The notes: generated by a model not told the origin, from the sequence alone. A stretch of DNA of 64,000 nt from Synaphobranchus kaupii (GCA_029718625.1 CM056383.1:23351930-23415929); one strand, 5' to 3'. Shown: positions 19,426-31,469, counted from the first letter of the stretch. Made by a program: numbers and translations.

Positions 19426-20850
19426 AGGGTAACAAAGCACGCTGGTTTAGCCCGGCGGTTTCGGAAGTAAATACCCTATGACAGATAGAACGGGCTTCGG
19501 AGACTAGACTATTTATTGAAATCTGATTTATAGAATGAGCCGAAATGTTCCTGGATTAGCCTGTGTGAGGATATAGACCATATATCGCATGTTCCAATTT
19601 TTATTTTTGAAAGTAATGGATTAATGATTGTAGTTCATCTTGTAGTCCACTTTAACGGACTACATATCCAGTACTGCAACACACGGGTGGTTCTCGACCA
19701 ATAAGATAATCTCGTCTGGACATAGCCTGCCGCTGTTGATGAGCTAACGTTAGCTTGCTAAGTTGAGAAGCCCGCCCGACAAGGTCAGAAACTACACCTT
19801 GGTTAACCACATTAAGCAATTCTAGCTTTAAGTCCTTCAAGCTAGCTAGCTAACATTAGAAAAAAGTGTTTAAAAACGGAGCTGTGTGCTACTGCTGGCT
19901 AACGTTATATGACAACGTTTTGAAACAATGCTACACACTACGGTTGCTCGTCCGGAGGGAATTATGGGATGTTGAGTTTTTAAACAGTGCCAGCACTGGT
20001 ATATTCACAAAAAAATACTAAAACGTAAAATTTACTCGAAGCTGGTCCAGAAAAACAACATATTTTACGAACGGGCGTTATATTGAACAATCCAGGAAAT
20101 TGATGGTAAGACATAATCACTAGAAATGGTTTAAAAGTAGGTTAAGTTTTAGTTCATGTCTACACTCTAAATGAATGGGGAATTTAGTTCCGAAACCAGT
20201 GTGACGTGGTCACTTGAGTACTCTATAGGGGCTGGGCTCCAGGTATCAAACCACGCCCCAGTGATTTTTTTTTCACTAGTAGCCAAAAGCCCATTCTCTT
20301 CTGGACAGCACTCATGGCGGCAGCTTTGTTCCACTCTCTCGCTACCTCTCTCTCTCACACACAAACAAACACGCTAGCTCCAGCTACTGCCGAGCCCGAA
20401 GTAGCTAGCCGCTGCCAAGGCAGAAGCAATAGTGGAGAATGCGGCACGCATAGCCTCGTTTGGGCTTATAATGATGCGGCCAGTAAACAACAAATCACAT
20501 GCTGTACAAATAGTTACCCATGCCATGTAGGCTACTCATTTTACACAGGCTGTGTAATTCGTACTTTATTTCCGAATCACCGATGACACCAGCTGTTCAC
20601 AATCGCTACTTCCATATATTTGAGTTGAATATCGCAACCAGGAAGTACCTACGCTAACTCAAAAACACTGATGCGCTGCACACATCACTCTGGGTAACCC
20701 GGATCACGCGCTGCACACGTCACTCTGGGTAACCCGGATCAAGCATACTACAAAGCAGCAGAAAAAATTTGGACAGACAGACCGACCACAGAGTGACTTA
20801 TACTAGCTGCTGGTCGCAGCTAAAAATGTGATTTTGATTGTACCTCACCT
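19426..20850. mobile_element. candidate third TTAA-target element
   Basis: Flanked by TTAA at 19422-19425 and 20851-20854. The ends read AGGGTAACAAAG and, inverted, AGGTGAGGTACAA, which share only the first few bases, so the inverted repeat is weak. The interior has the taacgttagc-rich composition of the other TTAA elements. I found no THAP or transposase remnant. Confidence 0.4.
20673..20742. repeat. 35-bp tandem duplication
   Basis: gcgctgcacacrtcactctg plus gtaacccggatca occurs twice in a row (20673 and 20708). Confidence 0.85.
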
Positions 20851-20854
20851 TTAA

Positions 20855-21660
20855 TGAAAGGAGCTGAAGCTGCAGCACTGTTTGATGGACATGGCTTGGA
20901 TATGCCCCCTACCCTACTTCACCTCACCCCACCCCATCCTGCCTGTAAGAGGAGAGGAGTTAGCGGTAATTGTGTGGGAGTGCCAGTAATAACAGGTAAG
21001 GTGAAATATTGGTGCAGTTATACTTTCCGTGGGCGACAGTCCATAGTGCATAGTCCAAAAGTGCTTTCAGATAACTGTGGCAAGAGAGATCAATACTGCA
21101 CTTTAGAAAGTAAAGTTGTTTATTCATACAAATTTTCTAATGATTAAAAGTCAAAGCTCAATGTTCACAGGCAAAATAATGCAAACAATATAATACCAAT
21201 AATTAATTTCTGGTTTTATTTTACATACAAAGACACAGCAACCTTGACTGTACATTTAACAAAATAATGATAATACATTTATTATCAATGTATCCTGATG
21301 GTTTCCTTCTCATTTCCTCAGCTGTTAGTTGTCTGCTTAAAGCAACACATTAACAGGGACATTTGTTTAAGAACTGCAATGAATGCTTGTCACATCATCT
21401 TTAACCCTCTTGGCTAGAACAGTTTACCATAATTTTATAAAAAGAGTTAATTACAAACCTCAAATTTAACCATACATCCATGAGGTTGCTGACAGTAATA
21501 CTTCTGAACAAATTCATAGCTGAGTGTCTTTTTCATGTGCATCAACTCACTCAGTTGCCTCCATAGTCAGTGTATGTGCCTCTTTAGTTATTTAAGATTT
21601 CAAGCTTCTTTTCAGTTTGCTGCTGATTACTGTATAGACCAATGGCACAATTTCCAGGAT
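20855..21660. other. no recognisable gene
   Basis: A short open frame at 20854-21147 has no family resemblance. The rest is AT-rich single-copy-looking sequence. Confidence 0.35.
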
Positions 21661-21675
21661 TACTGAATCCTTATT

Positions 21676-22815
21676 ACAAACTCCAATTCCAAAAAAGTTG
21701 GGACACTATGTAAAATGCACATAAAGGGCTCTATTTTAATAAACCAAACGCAATGGTGAACGCAAGAGTAATCGCTTGGCGGTATCGCTCTGAGGGCGTG
21801 TCGGCGAGAAATCTGGTAATTTCATGACGGCAATCTTGGCGCATCTGATGGCGGTATTGCTAAAAGGCTGGGTTTAAATGTCCAAAGTGTGTCTCTATGG
21901 TAGCCAATCAAATAGTTGTTCTCATGCTTTAAAAAAAAAACCAGTTGGAACGCAATCGCTCCATGCAATTTCATAATGAGCAACCCAAACGCACTGGACC
22001 GTCAACGACAAGAGCGATTTTCCGCACAGAAAATCAGACATACTTGCAACAGAAGTACAGACTAGGACTAGTAATTTATGGATCACAATCCACACCACCT
22101 CGTCTCCCAGAAGTTCGGAAGGCACGGGAGGAGGTGACGAATGCATTAATTAGCCTACATGAGGTGATGTAGGCATAATTATGATTCAAATGGTAGGCTT
22201 ATGATTCAACTGTGTCAATGTGTAATTTATATATTATAGGCTATTGGCCTACATGATCGCAAGTTTCTTGTAAGCTGTCCTGTTTTATTCTAGTAGTTTA
22301 AATTAAAATTAATTAATTAATAATAATTATAGGCTATTTGTTCATTAAATGGAAGTGTAATGTTGGCATCACCTATAGACACTACATAGAACTACATGAC
22401 TAATAAGTTGGCAAATTGCCAGAGTCTATTGCGTTGCCGCTAAGAGGTGGTTCTAGCTGATCATAACGCAATGGGTTTTCGTTGGTTCAAATTGTCACTG
22501 AGCCGAAAGTATTTTAGAACACGCCCCAGACAGCGCCACCCATCCCACTGCAGCGCAAGCGAAAGGATGTTATGTTGAGAATTTGTTGATCCTAGCGGTA
22601 TTGCTGAGAAACGCCATAGCGCCAGTTTTAAGACGTTGATGCTGTCAACAAGCTTGCGTTTGACTATACCGTCCCCTTGCGCTGGTTTGAAAATAGAGCC
22701 CAAAAGCAGAAAGCAGTGATTTGTAAGTTATCTTTTACATATATTTAATTGAAAACAGTACAAAGAAAAGATATTTAATGTTTTACCTTATCAACTTTAT
22801 AGATTTTTGTAAATA
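21676..22815. mobile_element. Tc1/mariner-like remnant interrupted by a Harbinger element
   Basis: The left flank ctccaattccaaaaaagttg continuing to gggacactatgtaaaatg, and the right flank gcagaaagcagtgatttgta, form one familiar fish transposon sequence when the Harbinger element at 21726-22701 is removed. No transposase frame remains. Confidence 0.5.
21726..22701. mobile_element. PIF/Harbinger-type non-autonomous element
   Basis: 976 bases with termini GGGCTCTATTTT and AAAATAGAGCCC, the characteristic fish Harbinger ends, flanked by AAA on both sides (a 3-bp duplication, as expected in length). A 75-codon frame at 21945-22172 is not recognisable as transposase or Myb-like protein. Confidence 0.75.
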
Positions 22816-22823
22816 TAGACAAA

Positions 22824-22837
22824 GGGGGGGGGGGGGG
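22824..22837. repeat. poly-G tract
   Basis: A run of 14 G directly before the palindromic-element relative at 22850, a junction reminiscent of 12796-12813. Confidence 0.9.
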
Positions 22838-22849
22838 ACTGGGAAGCTC

Positions 22850-23300
22850 AAAAAACACCTGTTTGGAACATTCCACAGGTAAACAGGTGATATTATCATG
22901 ACTGGTTATAGAAGGATATCAAAAGACTCTTGATATCTTATTTTCAGGTACTCTTACAAGTGATAATGCAACCTGCATTTGAATGGATCTCTATGGGAAT
23001 TGGGTGGTGGGACTATATTAAGCTGTAAATTACACGGGGATATTACGGAACCCATGGTTGGCTAAATGGCTGTAAGTCATTAAGGGTCCGAGGTATCAAA
23101 CGAGTCTCAAACCATCACTCTGCCAGATATGCAGTAGATATGGATGGATCATTTTAAGGGTTGTTTCTCCTGACTTATTTTTCCATAGAGTTCAATAGGA
23201 AAATGAGTCAGGAGAAACAACCCTTAATGTGATCCATCCATATCTACAGTGATCCATCCATATCTACAGTGATCCATCCATATTTGGTCACGGTTGGCCA
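22850..23300. mobile_element. partial relative of the 50148-51314 palindrome
   Basis: Matches 50450-50770: atatcttattttcaggtac, gaatggatctctatggraat, and the centre where ggttgtttctcctgact and its complement form a hairpin around 23160-23222. A short tandem of gtgatccatccatatctaca follows (23229-23285). One arm only. Confidence 0.7.
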
Positions 23301-23630
23301 CTTTGTGGCACTGTAGTGCACGTGACAAAATTCTGACATTGACACAACCACTGCGCCGTTTGACCAAAAGTCACAAAATTTGGTGGACAGGTGCCTCTGC
23401 TCATACCTCAAGGACCCATAAAGTCTGCCATATTGGATTTTCCGCTAATTAGCATTTTTTGTAAAACTCTTAAAATGCTACTCCTCCTTGAAAAGTTGAC
23501 CAGTTACCACAAAACTTGGTAGAGTGACTCATCTCATGTGCCTTCATACAGCCTTTACTTTTCTAAGGCCTATGTTAAAAAATGGCCGAATGACGAGCCA
23601 ATAAATTTGCAGTGGGCGTGGCTTACCACA
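23301..23630. other. dispersed repeat of unknown class, interrupted by the solo LTR
   Basis: Sequence of the type accaaaagtcacaaaatttg and gtggacaggtgcc is common in fish and continues at 24470-24640 after the LTR. No coding signal. Confidence 0.4.
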
Positions 23631-23635
23631 TAAAT

Positions 23636-24464
23636 TGTGATGCTCTCACTCCCGTCCCGTTGTGTCCCGTGTTTTACCCTCTCGTATCGTGTTGGTTTGT
23701 TTTCCTGTTTGTTTCCCGCTTGTGCTGCAGGCTGGGCGTGTTTTTCCCTTTCGTGTCACTCTGTTCCATTGCTCTGTGTCCGCCTATCCCTTTCCTTCTC
23801 TCTGCATGCATTCTGCACACTCTGCTCCGTTAATCACTCATGCATACATTCGCATGCTGCACTTAATTGATACCCATTAACTCTTGTATTTAGTCACCCG
23901 GTGTTCTTTGTCCTGTGCCAGTTTGTTAAGTCTCGTTGTAGTAATACTCTGGTCTTGTCTCGTCTGATACTTGGTATCTTGTCCTGTCTTGCATTGCTTT
24001 AATTTGCTCTCGCTAGAAACTGCGTTAACACGCTGTTTTTCCAGTCTTGCCTTGCTTTAATTAGCTCTTGCTAGGAACGGCGTTAACACGCTGTTCATCC
24101 AGTCCTGCCTTGCTGTCAACTAACTCTTGTCTGCTTCCAAGTCCACCAGCCTGCAGCTGTTTGTGCATATCCTGTCTGTGCTCCAGTTCTGCCAACCTGC
24201 AGCTGTTCGTGCCCACTCCACGCTGCCCCGTCTCCTGCTCCCCGCTCCTCCTCTGCTCAACCAGCCCGGATTCCTGCCACCATCCAGTCCCTGGCCTTTC
24301 CCGCTCCCGCTCATCCCCTGCTGATCCATTACTGGTTTCTGTTTGTCTGTCTACTCTCTCTATGCTTCAGGAGTATTGGTCAAAGCAATAAATTATTGGA
24401 ACAATTGGAATTCCTTGTGTGTGAGTCGTACATTTGAGTCTAGTCCCTGCTCGGAACCGTAACA
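23636..24464 (+). mobile_element. solo LTR, 829 bp
   Basis: Starts TGTGATGC and ends CCGTAACA with perfect 5-bp duplications TAAAT at 23631-23635 and 24465-24469. Contains pyrimidine-rich U3-like sequence and a tandem of about 60 bases (ctcgctagaaactgcgttaa ... / ctcttgctaggaacggcgtt ...) at 24008-24100. A polyadenylation signal (aataaa at about 24387) is 75 bases from the 3' end. No internal region. The open frames are low-complexity artefacts. Confidence 0.85.
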
Positions 24465-24645
24465 TAAATGCTAACTTGGTGGGTTGACTGAGTTAGATCA
24501 AGACTCAAGTTCCAAAGGCTTAGCCCAATCAAACCACATGGTGGTGCTATAGAGGTCCAAAAATTGGGATGGCAGGTATGCCATCCGCCAAGTTACGGCT
24601 TTGCGGGACATGCCCCATACCTATACAGCATGAGAGTTTGGCACT

Positions 24646-24870
24646 TTTCAGGGTTTCCTACAGAAATAACCACAATGATCACAGACTCTCAGCCCTTAAA
24701 AACATTAACTTCTGTACATGCTGACCGCATGTAACCACACAGAATTCATGGACAATGCCACACATCCACACAATAAAGCCCCAAACTTGGGTTATTCTTC
24801 TTCTTCCTGCCTCCATACCCTCAAATAATAATTATCCCCATTATATAACCACCTTTAATCCGCCAATGAA
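24646..24870. repeat. dispersed repeat, copy 1 of 2 in the window
   Basis: Aligns by eye with 49848-50075: cacttttcagrgtttcctrc, the ccccaaacttgggttatt motif and the ccctcaaa(t/g)aataattmtccccatt segment. Spacing is kept with small indels. I do not recognise the family. Confidence 0.65.
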
Positions 24871-24927
24871 GGAAGTCTTTTTAAAATTGCCTCGTCTCAA
24901 AGTACACTATCTATGCTTTAGAGGCTG

Positions 24928-25000
24928 TCTGCCTATAGCTTAGTGGTAAAGGTGTTGTGCTACCATTTAGCATGTTGGCGGTTCGATACCCTCCTGTTCC
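24928..25000 (+). repeat. tRNA-derived SINE head or tRNA pseudogene
   Basis: A box-A-like tagcttagtggt (24937-24948) and a box-B ggttcgataccc (24979-24990) lie at tRNA spacing, but the acceptor and anticodon stems do not pair convincingly. It reads as a pol III promoter remnant rather than a working tRNA. Confidence 0.4.
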
Positions 25001-25413
25001 TAACACTTATTTTTGACACACACAATGTGCACATTATGCCAAGAATGTTCTTTTAACATAAAATAACATTTCTATTGCAAAGGCTAAGAAATTTCACACA
25101 ATATTAACTGTTAACTGTTTCACTTGTGCTTAAAAGATGTGAAAGGTCACCGACATGGTCCAGTAGCCTATGATACTCACTACCAATGAAAGATTTACCG
25201 CAAGTCACGTTTACGCAGTAGGCTGGGAACAAATATCCATTTGTCAGAGACAGAAAATAAAGTTCTCAAGCAAAATTATGATCTGGTTAAGAGCACGTTG
25301 TTGCATTATTGCAAAAAATCTATAAATAACTGCCATTGGCTACATGGTCACTAGTCCCAATCTCACACTAAAGCTAACAAAAAAATAAATATCCATCTAT
25401 GTGTAGGCCTACC
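25001..25413. other. no recognisable gene
   Basis: AT-rich; no element boundary except the TA at 25414-25415 used by the Tc1 element. Confidence 0.4.
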
Positions 25414-25415
25414 TA

Positions 25416-26517
25416 CAGTTGAAGTCGGAAGTTTGCAGCCTGTCATACCGCTCAGGAAGGCGACGCGTTCTGTCTCCTAGAGATGAACATGCTTTGGTGC
25501 GAAAAGTGCAAATCAATCCCAGAACAACAGCAAAGGACCTTGTGAAGATGCTGGAGGGAACAGGTACAAAAGTATCTATATCCACAGTAAAAACGAGTCC
25601 TATATCGACATAACCTGAAAGGCTGCTCAGCAAGGAAGAAGCCACTACCCCTAAACCGCCATAAAAAAGCCAGACTACAGTTTTCAACTGCACATGGGGA
25701 CAAAGATCTTACTTTTTGGAAAAATGTCCTCTGGTCTGATGAAACAAAAATGGAACTGTTTGGCCATAATGACCATCGTTATGTTTGGAGGAAAAAGGGT
25801 GAGGCTTGCAAGCCAACCGTGAAGCACAGGGGGGGCAGCATCATGTTGTGGGGGTGCTTTGCTGCAGGAGGGACTGGTGCACTTCATAAAATAGATGGCA
25901 TCATGAGGAAGGAAAATTATGTGGATATATTGATGCAACATCTCAAGACATCAGCTAGGAAGTTAAAGCTTGGTCGCAAATGGCTCTTCCAAATGGACAA
26001 TGACCCAAAGCATACTTCCAAAGTTGTGGCAAAATGGCTTAAGGACAACAAAGTCAAGGCATTGGAGTAGCCATCACAAAGTCCTGACCTCAATCCAATC
26101 GAATATTTGTGGGCAGAGAACTGAAAAAGCGGGTGTGCGAGCAAGGAGGCCTACAAACCTGACTCAGGAACACCAGTTCTGTCAGGAGGAATGGGCCAAA
26201 ATTCCAGAAACATTGTGAGAAGCTTGTGGAAGGCTACCTGAAACGTTTGACCCAAGTTAAACTATTTAAAGGCAATGCTACCAAATACTAACATAATGTA
26301 TGTAAATTTCTGACCCACTGGGAATGTGATGAAAGAAATAAAAGCTGAAATAAATAATTCTCTCTACTATTATTCTGACATTTCACATTCTTAAAATAAA
26401 GTTTTGATCCTAACAGACCTAAGACATGGAATGTTTACTAGGATTAAATATCAGGAATTATGAAAAACTGAGTTTAAATGGATTTGGCTAAGGTGCATGT
26501 AAACTTTTGACTTCAAC
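25416..26517 (+). mobile_element. Sleeping-Beauty-type Tc1 element, internally deleted
   Basis: Starts CAGTTGAAGTCGGAAGTTTG after TA and ends cttttgacttcaac before TA (26518-26519). Only the outermost ~20 bases of the left inverted repeat remain; the rest of the repeat and the start of the gene are deleted. The right end retains polyadenylation signals (aataaa at about 26337 and 26394). Confidence 0.85.
25430..26180 (+). pseudogene. Tc1 transposase, N-terminally truncated
   Basis: Protein segments in order: RRRVLSPRDEHALVRKVQIN with NPRTTAKDLVKML (second helix-turn-helix), KGCSARKKPLPLN, LWSDETKMELFG (first catalytic Asp), RYVWRKKGEACKP, MLWGCFAAGGTGALH, FQMDNDPKHTSK (second Asp), then PSQSPDLNPIEYLW (catalytic Glu). 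All three DDE residues and the GG-rich box survive. Defects: missing paired-domain start, a frame change near 25610, TAG at the tryptophan after KALE (26068-26070) and a frame change after YLWAE. Clearly dead, but relatively young by its preserved residues. Confidence 0.9.
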
Positions 26518-26519
26518 TA

Positions 26520-27480
26520 GGCTGACCAGACGTCCTCTTTTAAAAACTGAGTGACGACCATCGCTCAGGCTCTTCTCGCCCTTGCATCCAGCAGACTTGG
26601 TCACTTTTCCCTGGGACTCCCACAACACTGTGGAGGTCACACAGCTCCGGAACTCCCACAATTCTGTGCAGTTCTCCTAATACTGGGGTTCACACAACGC
26701 AGTGGATTGCTGCTATTTCTGAGGAGACTGTGAAAACACAGAGAACGTGGCTCTCCAAGGGGCTGCTGACTTGGCTCGCCTTGCGGTGACTAAGTTTACT
26801 TCATCCCACATGGAAGCTAGCGTGCGTGCAGCTGACTTCAAGAAACTTCAGCAAAACTTTACAAACAGCGAGAGGGACACCCCCAGACGACTGGAGGAGA
26901 CCAGCTGTCATCGCCAGGACACCGGCTCGGGCTGCTGGAAAACCTTCACAATTCAGAACTCCACGACCATGTGTAACTAGGAGCGCAACAGCAACCACCG
27001 GAGATGACAACACGGGTGGAAGGATCTCAGTAAGACTGACTAAGCATCCCAGGCAGTAGCTACAGTTTAGTTTAGTCTTGACTGAGGTTAATGTGAATCT
27101 GTGCGAATGTATATCTGTCCGTTTACTGTTTATTTTAATGAGTTCTGTTCGCCCTGTTTACCCTGCTCGAATTGGCTAGCTACCTACATAGAGTAACACC
27201 ACCCACGTGGTTTCTCTCTTTCTGCATGCTTCATTCAACTCTCCACATTACTAACAATATTAATATAGTCGGTATTCAGTGAATAACGAGTCATTTGGTG
27301 CCTGTAACGTTAGCGGTTAGGAGCTGCAGTTACGCGTCCGTCTTCTGCACTGCTAGGACCGACACTTCATTGTAGCTAAGCTAGGTTATTCAACCACGCC
27401 GATACCACTGTGCTGCACAGGCTTACACGTGCAGTTTTCTCCCCTTTGTTCAGAGACAAAGGACACGTGCGCAGATGCGT
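26520..27480. other. no recognised gene; possible element of gctgaccagacgtcctcttt type
   Basis: Begins with gctgaccagacgtcctcttt, a dispersed fish repeat start. The interior (26550-27010) is GC-richer with short open frames that I cannot assign. A taacgttagcgg motif lies at 27306. Confidence 0.35.
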
Positions 27481-27482
27481 GC

Positions 27483-27518
27483 ACGCACAGGCACGCACAC
27501 ACACACACACACACATAC
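27483..27518. repeat. (CA)n microsatellite
   Basis: cacgcacaggcacgcacaca followed by pure CA repeats. The LTR B inserted into this microsatellite; CA repeats resume at 29433. Confidence 0.9.
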
Positions 27519-29432
27519 TGTAATGGGGGCGTGACGTGTGAGGTGGGAGGAGCCAAACGCAGCAAGGGGATTCATTAAGCCCTTAGGCCACTAAGGCGGG
27601 ATACCCGCAGATAAGGGAGGAGACAAGACAAGGAACAACGAACACCATTACAGACGCTACTAACCGGCTTACTGTCAAACGCCAAGTAACTAGAGCGCTA
27701 GGACAGGGATCTGAACAGCCAGAAATAAATACGCGCCCTGTCTCAGTAACGAGACAAATCAGGACGGGCGAGTAGCGTAAAGGCACAAACAAATAAACAG
27801 TCAACAAATTAAGAATAATATGATTTAATGAGGAGAAAGAACAGATAAAAAGTTACGTGGCTAATTCCATAAGCTAGCACTAACAGTCATCTGCAGAACC
27901 TAAAGGAGGGTAAACGCCCGATCTCCCAGGGGGAAGAAACATTTTACAGGCGAGCCGACGGAGAACCGCAGTCCCATAACCTTACCAGCAAAATGACCAA
28001 GCTTAAAAACAGAACCACGCCCTAACCTCTCAGACAGGAGATGAAACGAGGCAAAGGAACAGATAATTAATGTTCCAAGGCTTAAAGGCTCGCAGTCACA
28101 CGCAAACATGTCCACAACATCGCCCGGTCTCCCTAAGAGACGAATTGCACCGAAGGGCGAACAGAACTATAGTTCCGAACCGAATCGCCCAAATCTCCAT
28201 ACACGGAGAAAGAGCACAAAAGACGAAAAGGACAGTTGCACCGAACCCATCGGGTAACTGACTAACACAAGCACAAGCCCTACCTCTCAATAAGGGGAAA
28301 TGTAACGAGGCAAACAGGAACAGAGATTTAACGTTCCATGGCGATATTAATAGGCTCGCAGTCCAATGCAGAAAAGGGGTAAACACCCGATCTCCCAGGA
28401 CAGAGAAACATTTTACAGGTGAGCCGACGGAGCACCGTCGTCCCATAACTTTACTATCCATAGACTAACGCAAGCTTAAACTGGAACAACCGCCCTAGCC
28501 TCTCAGTAAACGAATGTATGTAACGAGGCGAATTGGAACAGAGAGCTAACGTTCCGAGGCTATTATTAGAAACACGCAGTCAAACACAAACACGTCCACA
28601 ACATCGCCCAAGCTCCACATAAGGAGACAACACACCCGGAGAACGAAACAGAACAACAGTTCACAACAAAATCGTCTCGCAGGCAGAAAAGGCGAACAGG
28701 ACAGCTGCAACAAAAGACCAACGCAAAAGCCCGACAGCCTCAAAATAAATAAAAACCCTCACTCACAACAAAGGGGAACGTAGTCCACGAGAAGGAGACA
28801 ACAGGGAATAAACGTACCGAAGCTACTTACTGGCTCACAGTAACACAGAATTGAGTAGAAGCAAAACGCCAGGTCTCTCAGTAAGAAAACCAAATAACAG
28901 GCGAAGGGGAACAAAGAACAGCTACTCTACACTTCTACAAGCTAAGCAACCTAGCAGAAGCGAAAACGCCCGATCTCCCATGAGACGACATGCACCGAGG
29001 GGCGAACAGAACTACAGTTCCAAACAGAATCGCCCAAATCTCCATACACGGAGAAAAAGCACATTATGGCGAAAATAGAGCAGAGATTTACGGTCCCAAA
29101 CTTCTACGAGATAATTGACCACCTAAGCCAGCAAGAAATAAGCCCTGCCTCTACAAAGAGACGCTAAAAATGGGCGAGTAGCCAAAATGGTACGAGAACT
29201 CACAGCCAACAATAACACCACAGTACGAACAATTAACAATTAATGTCGAAGCCCCGAATGAAGGAAACGGTAGGCTTATATATCTCTCCGGTGACTACGC
29301 AACAGGTGTAAACGCTTAACAGAAGCTCCGACAACTCAGCAGAGCGGAGCAAGCATCTACCAAAAGGGCAGCGCCCTCGCGTGGCCACCAAGGAGAACGA
29401 CCGCATAGGCAAACAGGGTCAAAACCATGACA
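27519..29432 (-). mobile_element. 2-kb solo LTR, copy B (inverted relative to copy A)
   Basis: On the minus strand it begins TGTCATGGTTTTGACC and ends CCCCCATTACA. It shares with copy A the TATA region, the gggcgatgttgtggacatgt segment and the same repeat units. The flanking 5 bases (catac / cacac) agree at 4 of 5 positions within a CA microsatellite. No internal coding region. The two copies are about 10 kb apart in opposite orientation and are clearly diverged. Confidence 0.8.
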
Positions 29433-29449
29433 CACACACACTTACATAG

Positions 29450-30640
29450 TTAGCATAGCCTTCCCCTGTTAGATTAGTCTGGGATTGCTCTGTATTTTTA
29501 CATGTTTGTTTAATAAATTATATTATTAAACCTGTGTCTGTTTTGATGTTGCGTAAAGGTGAGAATCTGAGCCAAAATAGTCTATTCAAGAATTCCATCC
29601 TTCAGATTATCCATTAAATCTTTGATTTAATTACATTTGTCCACTAATACTTGTAATTTTGATTATTAATTGAAGTTCCAAATTTATGGTTAAATATTTT
29701 AGATAATGGTAATTTTATGAGACTGATTACTAATTGCAGTTACACTGCTACACCTACATAGGTGGTGCCTTGTATAAGGATATAGAGGTATGTCCCCTAC
29801 ACCATATATAAACAAAAAAATAGCCTAGTATTATCTTCATAACGCCCGCCTAACCCTGTACTCTTTTTTTTGAAATCCAATATATGGTCACCCTATTTCA
29901 ACTATGTTGTGGTGTTGCGGTTAGACTGACTCTCACTGTGGAGATGGAAGTTTCGAAGCTCAGCTTGGCCAAGATTTCGTTATTCATTTGTGACAAAAAG
30001 GATGTGTACTTCAGCTCTGTTCAGTATGGGTTTCACACATAACACAATGTTGACATAAAAATTAAGTAGGCTACTAGGAAAATTAAGAATTTACGATAAT
30101 ATGCAAGCCCTTACGGGATCAGGTTTATATACCATCAATGACAAAAGCCCTAATTAGAAACAAATATTAGCTTTTTGGGTCAACCCTGTCTTGAGTTGTC
30201 TACTATTTTGCAGTCTCTGTGTTTGACAAATGCTGTTTATGGTGCTCGGTCCCCAGGAATTTCTGCTCGCAGCTATATTTATTATGATTATTATTAATAA
30301 GGATGTCTTGCAGAATATAAGCATAAATGTTTACTGCATTGTTTTAAGAATGTCGCTTTATTATGTTGTAGCTACTTAAATGTATGTGTATATATTATAG
30401 TAATTATAACAGAAGAGGATGTACCTAGAATTCAAAAGTCAATTAGTCAATGTGTTTGCTATGGTCATAACGAGAGAACAGCTTGGCAAGATGCCTTGGC
30501 TGATCAATACAAGGGCTGTGGCCAGTGATAATCCATGCCATTGATTGAACCCACATCCCTAGTTTACATGCACTGCAGCTCACAGCTCAGGCTCTACACA
30601 AAATGGCAACAAGGACATTTTTTATCTCCCATTAACATTT
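29450..30640. other. no recognised gene; AT-rich
   Basis: At 29905-29960 a weak tRNA-like stretch (gatggaagtttcgaagctc) is present. Around 29860 the tatatggtcaccctat motif may be the inverted end of the repeat starting at 26520. Nothing else. Confidence 0.35.
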
Positions 30641-30687
30641 ATGGAAACTCATGTTGCCATCATTCTGTTTCATTCAGCCTTGCATTA

Positions 30688-30901
30688 TTCTAAACTGCTG
30701 CTTGAGTAAAATTCAGAGTTGAGTAAGAAGTGCTCACAGTAGCTGTGAAAGCTGTCATCGTAGTGAAATACAGGTGATATCACCATTTCATATAATCTCA
30801 GATATGAATTCTGCTCATAGTCCATGAAATCTGGCAGCCTTAACAGAACTATATCATCCAGTATCTGGACTGAGTGGTTCTGGGCTTGGGTTGAGAAAAT
30901 T
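30688..30901 (-). CDS. candidate terminal coding exon, unrecognised
   Basis: On the minus strand a polypyrimidine/AT tract ending ttgctcattag precedes an open frame of about 70 codons ending in TAA (ILDDIVLLRLPDFMDYEQN, then EMVISPVFHYDD and SYCEHFLLNSEFYSSSSLE). The residue mix is aromatic and acidic, without low complexity, and looks more protein-like than the random frames nearby. I do not recognise the family. No companion exon was found in the window. It could be the last exon of a host gene whose other exons are upstream on the minus strand, or a chance frame. Confidence 0.3.
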
Positions 30902-30949
30902 CTAATGAGCAAAGATAAAATAAAATAAATAATAAAGTAACTACTTGTA

Positions 30950-31469
30950 TTTGGCAGTAAATAACTTTCAAAAAAGCAATTGTTTGAAAAGACTAAATTT
31001 CAAATGTCATGCTTCAATGTCATAAAATATATGAGTTACAATTAAGTTAGTGTACTCAATCTTGGGTAATTAAACCCAGCAAAACCTAACTTAAAGATAA
31101 AACAATGATGAATGAACGAATGGTCCATCACTTAAATGAGGGATGCACAATTGTGGTACTCGATTTAAAAGACAAATACTTGTCATTTTACTTGTGCTTC
31201 CTCCATTTTGGGTCTAAGGTTTGCTGATTGTTCTAAAGGTGGAAATGATCAAGGTCATTTTTTATCAGTACTCTTATACACTTTAACACTTTAATAAACT
31301 GTTTATAACATACTATTAGTATGATTTGTTTTAAGCATTAAGGAGGGAATCGTTATTACTGTCAGAATTATCATTACTATTGGCTCTGTTCAGTATTTAT
31401 TTGCATTTATGTGAAGATATTAAAAAGTATTGTTTCTAAGTGTCAAAATGGGTCAAGTACCCACTAATG
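30950..31469. other. no recognisable gene
   Basis: AT-rich intergenic sequence; no repeats recognised. Confidence 0.4.

Noticed and set aside
19426..20850. THAP or P2X7-ballast-like exon in the candidate TTAA element
   Set aside because: I searched both strands for C-x4-C/CxxHF and WCxCG patterns and found none.
21945..22172. Harbinger transposase or Myb-like gene
   Set aside because: The 75-codon frame lacks DDE or SANT motifs; the element is more likely non-autonomous.
24068..24391. 107-codon frame in the solo LTR
   Set aside because: It is serine/cysteine/proline-rich and inside an LTR with clear target duplications; no conserved domain.
29905..29960. tRNA-like stretch with gatggaagtttcgaagctc
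   Set aside because: Box B is imperfect (gtttcgaagc) and no stems pair; too weak to report as a gene.
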